A DNA stretch of 34,029 bases from Poronia punctata (Eukaryota > Ascomycota > Sordariomycetes > Xylariales > Xylariaceae), in the NCBI GenBank assembly GCA_022579005.1, contig MU401628.1, forward strand, positions 47,933-81,961, read 5' to 3'. This document shows, piece by piece, positions 23,601 to 32,300 of this stretch (position 1 is the first letter of the stretch; each line of letters opens with the position of its first letter). The notes under the pieces are model-generated. The model had not been told where the DNA came from and did not search any database. It saw only the letters and a list, made by a program, of their open reading frames with translations. Both the position numbers and the translations under genes were made by a program.

Positions 23601-24285
23601 GAAAGCATCGACATTGATACCGCCTCTATGCCGGCCACTAAGACTGCCGAGGGCGACAAGATGGATGTCGACGAGAAGCCCAAAGCCAGTGAAGAGGGCA
23701 AGGACAAGGAAGATACAGGGACCGCCCAAAGCGAGAAGGAGACATCGACCCCACCGGATGCCAAGAAGAAGTTGGAGAAGGAGAAGCCGGGATACGAACT
23801 CGGGAACATGAGCCGCGTCCTGCCAGGCCAGCTCAAATACATCAGCCTCCCTAAAGGCCGATATTGGCCAGTCAAGCTTGTCAGGCCAGGCCCACTGGTA
23901 AGTGACAGCGCGAAGATTCGAAACCGTTTGACTGAAATAACAATGCTGACAAACCCTACAGCCCACTGGTGGTCCTCTGCTTCTCCATGACATGCAGCCC
24001 GATAAGAAGAAGGCGTTGATTGAGGAGAAACTGAAGAAGGTAGCGACCGAGCGAGCCCCCGTTGCCGGTGGTAACACACTGGGTAGAAACCGTCGGAGCA
24101 ATGAAGAGACCCTGTTGAGTCGCCTGACTGGGAACATGCCCATCACGCCAGACCGAAATACTAGCGGCGCGGCGGCGGCTGCCGGTGTTCTCACGGCATT
24201 GGACGAAGACGAAGAAGGCCAAGAGGAAGCGCCTCTGCCCCGGGATTTCGACTATTACACAGATGATGAAGGCGAAGCGGATTAG
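20666..24285 (+). CDS. rpn2: 26S proteasome regulatory particle non-ATPase subunit Rpn2
   Basis: Exons are 20666-20805, 20900-23897 and 23962-24285, giving 1153 residues. The first junction restores VTDIEALYEDESFPER and the second PGPLPTGGPLLLHDMQ. Rpn2 (human PSMD1) is the large scaffold of the 19S base that helps dock Rpn13 and deubiquitinating activity. The proteasome/cyclosome (PC) repeats are evident from about residue 535 to 840: repeated GGALYAYGLIHANHG, HGGALGLGLAGMASG, GEAVGLSMGLIMLGTG, VRGLALGMALIMYG and RYGSAMALGISCAGTG units. Then comes the family-typical GLQTQTGNLNMAGIVGMAVFTQYWYWFP. A charged Lys/Glu-rich segment follows (about 930-1030). The C-terminus LPRDFDYYTDDEGEAD resembles the acidic F-x-Y tail that binds the Pru domain of Rpn13 in other eukaryotes. 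The protein is longer than the roughly 945-residue yeast one, chiefly through the linkers. Confidence 0.96.
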
Positions 24286-24668
24286 ATGCAGACCGCTCGA
24301 TTCAACAGGGTGTACAGTCACTTGAGTGGCCCCCCCCTGGCACTAGGACATTGTTTGGGCAACAGAATAGAGAGCCAGAAATACATGACCGTTTGTACAA
24401 TTGCCGACCAGTTATTAAGAATTACCAACTAGACCGCCCGGAGATATTTTATCCGGCTACATTTCTACTAGCACTTGAACGAGAAAGAGTAGTGTAATTC
24501 ATAAAGAGGTTTTTTTTTTTTGCTAATCCCCGGTTGACCTACGAGACCGGCCACCTCATAATAGGGAGATCAATAAATAACATTTGCTGAGATATCAACG
24601 TAACCAGGCACACACCCAAGACAGATTAGTAAGTGTACGCCTCAATGCACTCCTACCCAACCCTTTTT
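24286..24668. other. Convergent 3' intergenic region
   Basis: This 383-base stretch lies between the stop codons of rpn2 (+) and the purine permease (-). It has a T10-12 run near 24510-24521 and several AATAAA-like words (for example CAATAAATAAC near 24571) that may serve 3'-end processing. No open frame of interest is present. Confidence 0.6.
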
Positions 24669-26714
24669 TCATTCCCTCTTCGTACTTTCCATGCTGTGAT
24701 TGTTCCCAGAGATGTCCTTGAAAGCCGAAGAAGGTTCACTTGAAGATACAACAACGGTCTCGTCCGTCTCTTCAATCTCCTCGGGCAGAACGAGATTAAG
24801 CACCAAGGTGATGAGAGCCGTGATGGCATAGCCTGTTTCCACAACAAGCTCGATAGCGTCCAAAAAGCCCCGGAGACTCTTGTTGTCGCCGTCGTAAGTG
24901 AAGACTTGACTGAAGTAGGTGGGGACAAGAGTGGCGCCGTAACCGAGGGCGAGGCCGGCGGTGAGAATGAAGCGGTTGCGACGGGTGAAGGGCACACCGC
25001 GCGCCATGATGGCGATTCCGGATACGGCGACGGAGCAGAATAAGAATGTCGTCATGCCGCCTAGCACAGAGGCAGGGATGGCGACTAGGGCGGCGGCGAA
25101 CTTGGCGAATATGCCGGCGATGATTAGGAACATGCTGTTTTGTGAGTTAGTAACTAACCAACCTAGGTAACTGCCGATATTTTTGCAAGCGTGGGATTCC
25201 GCCAGGAAGTGCCAGAAAGGGGGGAAACGAGAGAAGACTTACCAACAGCAGTACCCGGCAGTTCGGTTAGCGCAGCGCGTCAGGGCGATGACGCCGTTGT
25301 TCTGGGCAAAGGTGGACATGGGGGTCAGGGTGCACAGAGCGGCGAGGACACCGTTGATGCCGTCGGCTAGGACACCGCCCTGGATCCGGGTCTCGTAGAG
25401 CTCGCCCTCGACATCGAGACGGGAAACGTCGCAGGTGGCGGTGATGTCGCCGATGGCCTCACACGCACAGATAATATAGACGGCGATCATCGGGAGTACC
25501 AGCGGGCCGTAGACGGTCAGCTTAAACGTGTGCACCCAGACGAACGAGGCCACGGGGGCCTGCTCGATGCCCGTGGGCGAGAAGTAGCCCGTGGCCGCGG
25601 CGATGATGCAGCCTGTTAGAAGGCCGATGATGACGCTGGTGGATTTCATGATTGGTGATCCGAAGCGCTCGCATAGGATGATGGTGATAAATACGGAGAA
25701 ACCCAGACCTGATTCCTCGTGATGTGTCAGCTTGGCCAAATCAAATCCCGCACATACACACAAACTGTCACATTATTCCCGAATGCTACGTACCGAGATA
25801 CTCAGCAGAACCCCAGGGGAGTGCGTGAGGGGCAGTGATGTCGGGACACTTGTCGAAAAAAGCGGCGTGGTCGAGCTCCGAGCAAGGCCCGCTTCCGCCG
25901 AGCCAGTTCTTGAAGCCGGACTGGATTAGTTTGATACCGATAAGCATGACGGTAGGACCCGTGACCAAAGGCGGGAAGGTCTTCAAGATCAGCCTGGGCG
26001 GCATGAAAGCGATGGCGATCTCGACGAGGGCCGACACGGCAGCCGTGCCCAGGAGCGCACCATATGCGTCCGGGCAGGGAAGCCTCGTGCCATCCTCAGC
26101 CAACGGACAGAAGCCGTTGGCGTACATCTGGGCAAACGCGCCCTGGGCAACCGGGATAATGGCGAAGGATACTCCAACAACCGAGATCAGACCGGTTCCG
26201 ATGAAATATCTGGCAGCACAAGTCTCGTTAGCCTGGCTGGTCGATTTCCCAACGCCCCGCCGTCGCATACAATCGGGTAAAAAAGGGGGCATACTTACGG
26301 TGTGCCCCTGATGTGGAATCGTGTTATCTGAATCATGGACAAGATGCCACAGACGATCAGCGAGGTTGACACGAGGTACTGCTGTACCTGGGTCTCCAAA
26401 TTGACGCCGGCGGCCCCGGCCAAAATGATGGGAGGCGTGATGATACCAGCCAACATGGCCAGAGCATGTTGGAAACCCAACAGCAGGGCCAGGAATACCG
26501 GCAGCTTGTCATTGAGTCCGAAAAAGGGCGAGGCTTGCCGATGCTTCTTCAAAAAGGGAATATTCGGGCGGAAGAGAAAGGCGTAGTCATAGTCGCCGAG
26601 CAGTCCGTCCCGCGTCGTGAATACCTTCCTCACGCGGTTGACTTTCTCCGCCACGGTCCGTTTCCGGGCCGGTTGTGGCACGATCTGGGACGGGCCCAGA
26701 TCCTCGTGGTCCAT
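24669..26714 (-). CDS. Uric acid-xanthine/purine permease, NCS2 family (UapA/UapC type)
   Basis: Exons on the minus strand are 26714-26299, 26209-25794, 25708-25243 and 25134-24669, giving 587 residues. Introns of 89, 85 and 108 nt have GTAAGT/GTACGT donors and CTAAC/CTGAC branch points. This is a 14-TM H+-coupled nucleobase symporter of the plasma membrane. Recognisable elements are the N-terminal DYDY (41-44), which in Aspergillus UapA is needed for ER exit; FQHALAMLAG with the conserved QH (82-83) in TM1; and EAIGDITAT, giving E361 and D365. D393 lies in VLADGINGV. The signature QNNGVIALTR covers Q413 to R422. All match the UapA substrate-site residues E356, D360, D388, Q408 and R417 with a constant offset of five, so xanthine/uric acid transport is likely. 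UapA and UapC share these residues and cannot be separated here. It converges with rpn2. A CGG-N6-CCG element and a GATA site lie upstream. Confidence 0.94.
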
Positions 26715-26955
26715 AGCTTACAATGAGGACGGACGAGGACGAAGACCAGGTACAAGGGAGTACGGTAGACAGTAGGTAGACAGTCGCAACCCCCGGACAC
26801 TTGCAATGCCGGTGTCCCTTCTCCGCGGCAAGGGCCGACGCGTGTTGGAGCGGCAGTGCCCTAAATTCGAAATAGGAAAGGGGCTGAAAGGGTAGCGAGG
26901 CTGGCGGTTATTATTATATAATAGTTTCAGCAGCTTCGGGCCAGACAAGTAATCC

Positions 26956-26969
26956 TCGGTATTCCCCGG
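26956..26969 (-). promoter_or_regulatory. CGG-N6-CCG element, candidate UaY-type purine activator site
   Basis: TCGG-N6-CCGG contains the exact CGG-N6-CCG inverted repeat bound by the Ppr1/UaY class of Zn2Cys6 activators. It differs by one base from the TCGG-N6-CCGA form described for Aspergillus UaY, the activator of purine uptake and catabolism genes. It lies about 240-255 bases upstream of the purine permease ATG. The biological match is good, but a single site is not proof. Confidence 0.4.
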
Positions 26970-27129
26970 TCGGTCAGAATATGGAGCCTGGAGGGTTTCA
27001 AATGACAAACTTGAACCCTTATAGCTTCTCAATGAAGGAATTGGTAATTATGACGAACAAGATGCGAGGAAAGGTTTGGCATCCCTGAGAGGGGGGTTGG
27101 TTATATGTATCGCTCGTGCGGCGAATTCG

Positions 27130-27135
27130 TTATCA
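27130..27135 (-). promoter_or_regulatory. GATA site (HGATAR) for AreA/NIT2-like nitrogen control
   Basis: TGATAA on the minus strand matches HGATAR and lies about 416 bases upstream of the purine permease start, in the gene's sense. Purine permeases are classically under AreA control in Aspergillus. Six-base matches occur often by chance, and only one copy was found here. Confidence 0.25.
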
Positions 27136-28439
27136 CTCGACTACAGTTTTATTGATCTTCGCTCATTTCAGCGGAGGTTAATGAGTCCAACTTCCAAGCC
27201 CCCCAAGCCTCCAAGCTTCCAAGCCAGACCTCGACACTGCATAGTAGCTGCAAGGGCCTTGAACGGCGGGGCTAGCCGAAGGTACATTCGCCCGGTGCCG
27301 GACCGTTTGGTGATATGTACCCACCAACATTTCCAGACGTTTGGGCTCTCCAACGTTAAAGACCTATATTTTTCTTCTTTTTTTCTAGCACTTGGTTAGG
27401 TATGTTCAAGAGCTGGCGTTGGCTTTCGGCAGAGGCCGCAGGTCATGATTGTTTAGACCCAGTACTGTTTTGGATAACTGCGTAATCCCTGGAAATTGGA
27501 AGAGATCCAACAAGAATACTGATCACTACCACCGACGGCTGCCCCGTCCCCCGTTGCGTATCAGAGACCTGTGTGCCTGTATGCCTGTATGCCAGGGGGT
27601 GTCATCGATAGCATGGGGTTCGATGGATTCTTTCCCACTTCCGAGGTCCACAAGTGGGTTTGTTCAGGGCGTCGGGGTCTGTTTCCACAAGGCAGGTGGC
27701 TTGATAAAAAGGTAGTCGGGCAACTATCTTGCCCTTGGTTAATAGACTAGAAAATTAGTTTTCGTCACATATGCTCGTTTTCTTTTACTCTATAGGAAGC
27801 AGTAATGGATCGAAGTTTTTATTATTAGTATCTTCCCGGCTTTCTTGGGGCTCTTGAGACCGCAAAGCCCACTCGGCAGGCATTACCTGCACGTGCATGT
27901 GCATATGTGTTGCAGATACGGGTAGCCCCTATGGGCCTATCTAGGTGCTTTTAGTGCAGACCATCAAATAAACGGTAAGCCACTAGCCAAACCCAGAAAG
28001 CTTGCTGGGGGGGTTCTGGCTGGCTGGAGATAAGAATGAGCTTTTTAGTTGCGACAGGTTTGGGTTGCGGGGGGCCACTATTTCTCCCATGTGGCGTGTT
28101 GTTGCAAAGGCTGCAATACGTCCATAACTGAGAATATACAGTGATTGCCGAGGAAATTTGATGCTTCGTACATTCCTAGGTACTCCTGTGACCTGTCGTC
28201 TAACCTTCCGACCCTAATTAAGTAAGGTACCTAGGTATGCCTGGGGTCTGGGAAAGATGCTTCGATAGGTAGGTCCCTACCAACGGTCTGTCACCCTGTT
28301 GAGTCTTGTAATAAGACTGTGTCAGCAGTGATAAGCGATGACATGGGCCCTGGGGTCACTGATACATAGCGCCAAATCAGCCCGTCCCAGTCCAGCTAGG
28401 CTCTGTGTTTAGGAGTCCAGGGAGCAACAGGAAGGAGGC

Positions 28440-31100
28440 GTGACGTCCGTAGACCGGTGTTGGCTAAATCCGAAAAGGCGTCGCCCCAATACCAACAGTA
28501 GACGGAGTCAAACCCCCCAACCTGACATATGCCTACCTAGTATCGATACGGGCGGGCGCCGCCGGACCGTCTGCTCGCTTATCGTATTTTTCTTTCCTGC
28601 ATTGTCTGTCCTGCATAAGGGTGTCATTGAGTGCTGCAGACTTGCTACCCATATTTCGATTGTCGAGGCGGGTCGTGGTCGATGGATTTTCTTCATTGGC
28701 GTACTCGTAGTGCCGCGAGTCGTACATCCTTCAGTTCCATGGCCCCCCAACCGGGCAGTAATAGATAGGAACGCCTTTCTCAGGCGACCTGGGTACTTGA
28801 GCGCATATCAAATATCACATACCCCAGAAGACTCATATTCGGCGCGCAAGCTCGGAGTCCTGCGCAGGATGCAGGGCCGAACCCGACCGTGATAATCAGC
28901 TCAGGCTAGATGTACAAGATGTACAGCCGGACGTTTCTCTGCTCTGATAATACCGATAGGCCAGCTCATCAAAGTTGTTCACTCCAAGCTCAGGGGGCCA
29001 GCCAAAATGTCATTGTCACATGTTGTGCCCACAGCATCAACCGCAATTTCTGTCGCCGTAGGCATCCCCGTCCCGCGGCTAGGTTTGTCACCGGAAACAA
29101 AGGCGCCGCGTATGTTCAATGACGATATGCTACTAAAGCAGATGTGTCTATGAAAGCGGATTGCGGGAGAGATCATGCCTATGCGTGACAGAGACAGATA
29201 CGTCATCTGTTCTCGTTCATTGTTAGTCTGAGGCATGTGTACGCCTTCTCATCTTTCCTGCGACTACGGTGGCCATCCGCAGGGGTCCAAGAGATGTTGA
29301 GTGTCGTCAGGGGTTCAGAAAGAGGGTGACTGACTGACTGATACCCGCCCTTGACACGCAATTCTGCTGCGAAACAGGCAGCCTGCCTAGACTGGTCCCC
29401 GTTAAAACAGATAACAGCAGCTACCTGGCCAAGGATGCAACTAGACCTAGCATAAAAACTGAAACGATAGGAATTCGCCAACCGGTTTTTGTGCTAGCCT
29501 TCCGGCGTTGGGCAAGATTTCGAGCTCGAATAGTGGCTGGCCTGGACATGGCGAGTTGACCAGGGGGGCGAGACGTAGTTATCCTCCCGGTACGTCGTGG
29601 GCCTAAATATGCCATCGAATTGGATTAGAGGTACGAACAACCTCAGACTCTGGCAGCCCGAAATCCTCCTTCAAGTCGGACGAGTTGCTCGATACGATAC
29701 CGCTAGATTGGCGGAGTTTGTCACTACCAACTCGCGGCCAAGAATGTTCAAGGGCCAGCTCACGGCGAGTGACACCGAACCACATACCGGCCGTAGACCC
29801 AGTACGGGCACGGAGACTTAAGGGCGAAAGACGGGATCCGGTTTCTCTTTTGTCAAGCCAAGGTACTGGGAGCTGTCCCTAGTGAGGTCACTGTGGAGGA
29901 TGTCTACCGCACAGACTTGTCAACAGGCCACATGGATGCCGTTTTCCTTGGTAGCTTTGGTGGATACAGGTTGTATCCACTCTCGGGCCGGTGTGGGTAC
30001 TAGCAGGTTGTACAAGCCGGGCCGTTTCTTCATGGAAGGGTTCACCAGGAATTCCGGTTCGACAAGACGAAATGGTTGGCTTCGTCACGCACACAATTTT
30101 TATCATTCCGTAACTGTCGTTACATGCCTCTTCCCTTCACCGCCTGATGCTTCTGCTTCCTTCTCGATCAAATACCTCTGAACCCCTATTGACTTAGGTA
30201 GATATGCCTTGCACGAGTGTCTGATTCGTATTGCCAACGGGTCATCTCGGGATACGGTTGTCCCCCCCTATTCACTGCGTCCATCGCACGTGGCGACAAA
30301 CAGGAGCACAGTAGGTATACCAGGTACCTGGTAGTCCGTGACCCTGGTGGCGTCGAAAGATATTAAAAGAAGATAGATCAAGTTTCTAGAAAAACTCGAA
30401 CCGGGTCCACTGGATCGCCAAGGAGACGGGCACACTGGGGAGAGAATGGTTAGATACCTAACCTAGAGCACTGACCAGTTTGCCTAGACGTACATGAGCA
30501 CGATCGCCAGCGAGAGAAATCAGACAAGGCATCTGAGTCGATCTCTAATGCGCGTGGTCGTAAAGATCTTCGGCAGGGATCTGTCCTGTTCATCCCAGCA
30601 ACGGCGCGATGCATGGTGGCACTGCAGACATGTGTTCTGGACGTACTCGTAGCATTACAGAAACATCAAAGCATATTGTTCTATGCAAAATTCCTCTCAT
30701 AGTCACGACGCCACGACGCAAACTTGGCCCCATCTCTCTCCAATGAGAAGTGAGGCATGAAAACTCAAGCGCCCGTGTCAAACGGGTCAAACGGGTCAAA
30801 CGGATAGAATGGATCCATTCGCTTGCAGTGCCGAGTTTGACAGGGGCGGGAACGTAGCCGGTACAGCCGTCGTTACACGATCCAGCCGCGGCATGGCCAT
30901 CCTTGAGGTCGATAAAGGTGTTGGAATATGATACTATACGATGTGGTTCCACAGTATGCAGGTACAAGAGGCACCTAACCTTGTCTAGTCCCATAACCTA
31001 GCAGCGTGGCAGCCAAAGGTTAGGTGGTGGATGCCACGATCGAGCACAGGCTTGAATCAGACAGATGTGCGAGCTCCATTTTTAAGGCAGAGTTGAGTTA
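28440..31100. other. GC-richer spacer with several small, unconvincing open frames
   Basis: The base composition is closer to that of the genes than elsewhere in the spacers, and several overlapping small frames occur. These are plus 28440-28892 (150 codons), minus 28979-29236 (85), minus 29203-29481 (92) and minus 30590-30994 (134). None has a recognisable domain, a clear signal peptide, or convincing GT-AG joins to a neighbour. A decayed gene is possible but not demonstrable by eye. A (TGAC)3 run lies near 29328-29340. Confidence 0.4.
30778..30803. repeat. Tandem 9-mer TCAAACGGG, nearly three copies
   Basis: Two exact 9-base units are followed by a third that diverges at its last base. On the minus strand they would read as repeated RLT in a 134-codon frame with no recognisable domain, so they are treated as a small non-coding minisatellite. 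Confidence 0.7.
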
Positions 31101-32300
31101 ACCACAAGATGTAGGAGACCCCAGTAGCAGAACCATGGCCAGGACCAGGTGTCAGCATCGTCAACGTCTTTTCCCCCCCAATTTCAGTTTAGCCGGTTGA
31201 CCGATACTGTCACCTGTACGAAGAGGTTGAAGAACAAGTCACTTTCTTTGTTTCTGGGGATGATTAGGTTTGACGAGCAGATGACCAGTGTTGCTAAAAT
31301 GGTAAGAGGGAAGAAATGTTGGGTGGCCTCACAAGAGTAGATGCAAAAATTAGATTGGTTTAGCTGTTGTCAAACAAATGATTATAACCACCAAGGTTAG
31401 ACTAGACATAGCTGCCCCTACTCGTACAATAAAGTACAGTAAGTGCCTGCTCAGGATTAAGTGGTCTGTGGTCTGGAGCCTTTGGTGTCTTAGACACTCG
31501 TAGAAGTATTTTGGATTGGAGGCATAGGGCTATACGCATTAACAGATGACAGGTCAAGGTAACACCTCGAGCGTACAACCAAGAGTGCCAAGTTCTAGTC
31601 TTGTCTACATGTAACCTGGGAGGTAGGTGGTAGTTAAGGTACCTCGTACACGTAATTGAGCTGCGCCTGCCTGAGTGGTTGAACTTGTAACACCTACCTC
31701 CTGAGTGTTTTGATAAACTGTCAATAACGACGTACCTTCCTCTGTCGTTGGCTCGACCGGAACCATTCGGGTTTAGTCCGGCTGGCAGGGTATCCTTACC
31801 TTGCCCTACCAAATCTAGACCATAGCAAGCAAGGTACTGTTGCTACTCTGTACCTACTGTACACAACTCCACGTGGAGGCCTGCAGGACTCGAATCGAGG
31901 CTTGAGCAGGGAAGTTCTGGAGTGAGGTATCATACTTCTATTACGAGTAAAAGCTGGGGATATGTCTAATGTGGCTGGACTGGCCAGAAGAAACAAACTA
32001 TCGGTCAAAGAGATGCCCATGTGCAGGCGCGACAACATCTGGGTGGGGTCTGGGCAAACCGCCTTCTGTAACGCTGCAATCGTCAAAGACACGGGATCTG
32101 CATGCAGCTTCGGAGGTGCTACCTACCTGCACGTACCTACCCAACTTGTACATATAGGTAGAGATGTTACATCACATTACATTTGGTACATGGAAGGTTA
32201 GGATATTAATGTATCTCAGCTACATACATTGATTGCCATGTTTTGTATTAAAGATGCCCTAATATGTATAGTACAAGTGTGGATCCGCTAGTTGCAAGGA
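31101..32300. other. Spacer leading into the AT-rich block, no gene seen
   Basis: This stretch carries TACTCGTA at 31419, TACGAGTA at 31942, TACATGTA at 31606, TACACGTA at 31647, and CTACC tracts (31622, 31690, 32121-32150). No open frame above 136 codons is present, and none is protein-like. Confidence 0.55.

Larger units (their letters stand above)
26715..28439. other. Upstream region of the purine permease, then spacer; no gene seen
   Basis: The first few hundred bases form the permease promoter. Beyond that, short open frames (at most 107 codons) show no domain or plausible splicing. GTAG/CTACC words occur around 28215-28282. Confidence 0.55.

Noticed and set aside
23010..24194. 394-codon minus-strand frame antisense to rpn2
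   Set aside because: Antisense shadow of the unmistakable Rpn2 coding sequence.
8013..26714. Metabolite or nutrient-utilisation gene cluster
   Set aside because: The two transporters are separated by capping, proteasome and zinc-finger genes on both strands; no biosynthetic or catabolic enzymes are present.
28440..28892. 150-codon plus-strand open frame
   Set aside because: No recognisable domain; overlapping open frames exist on the opposite strand and no splice partners are evident.
30590..30994. 134-codon minus-strand open frame with repeated RLT
   Set aside because: The repeat is produced by a 9-base minisatellite and nothing else suggests a protein.
31880..31905. tRNA-like B-box (ACTCGAATC)
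   Set aside because: No matching A box, acceptor stem or cloverleaf could be laid out around it.
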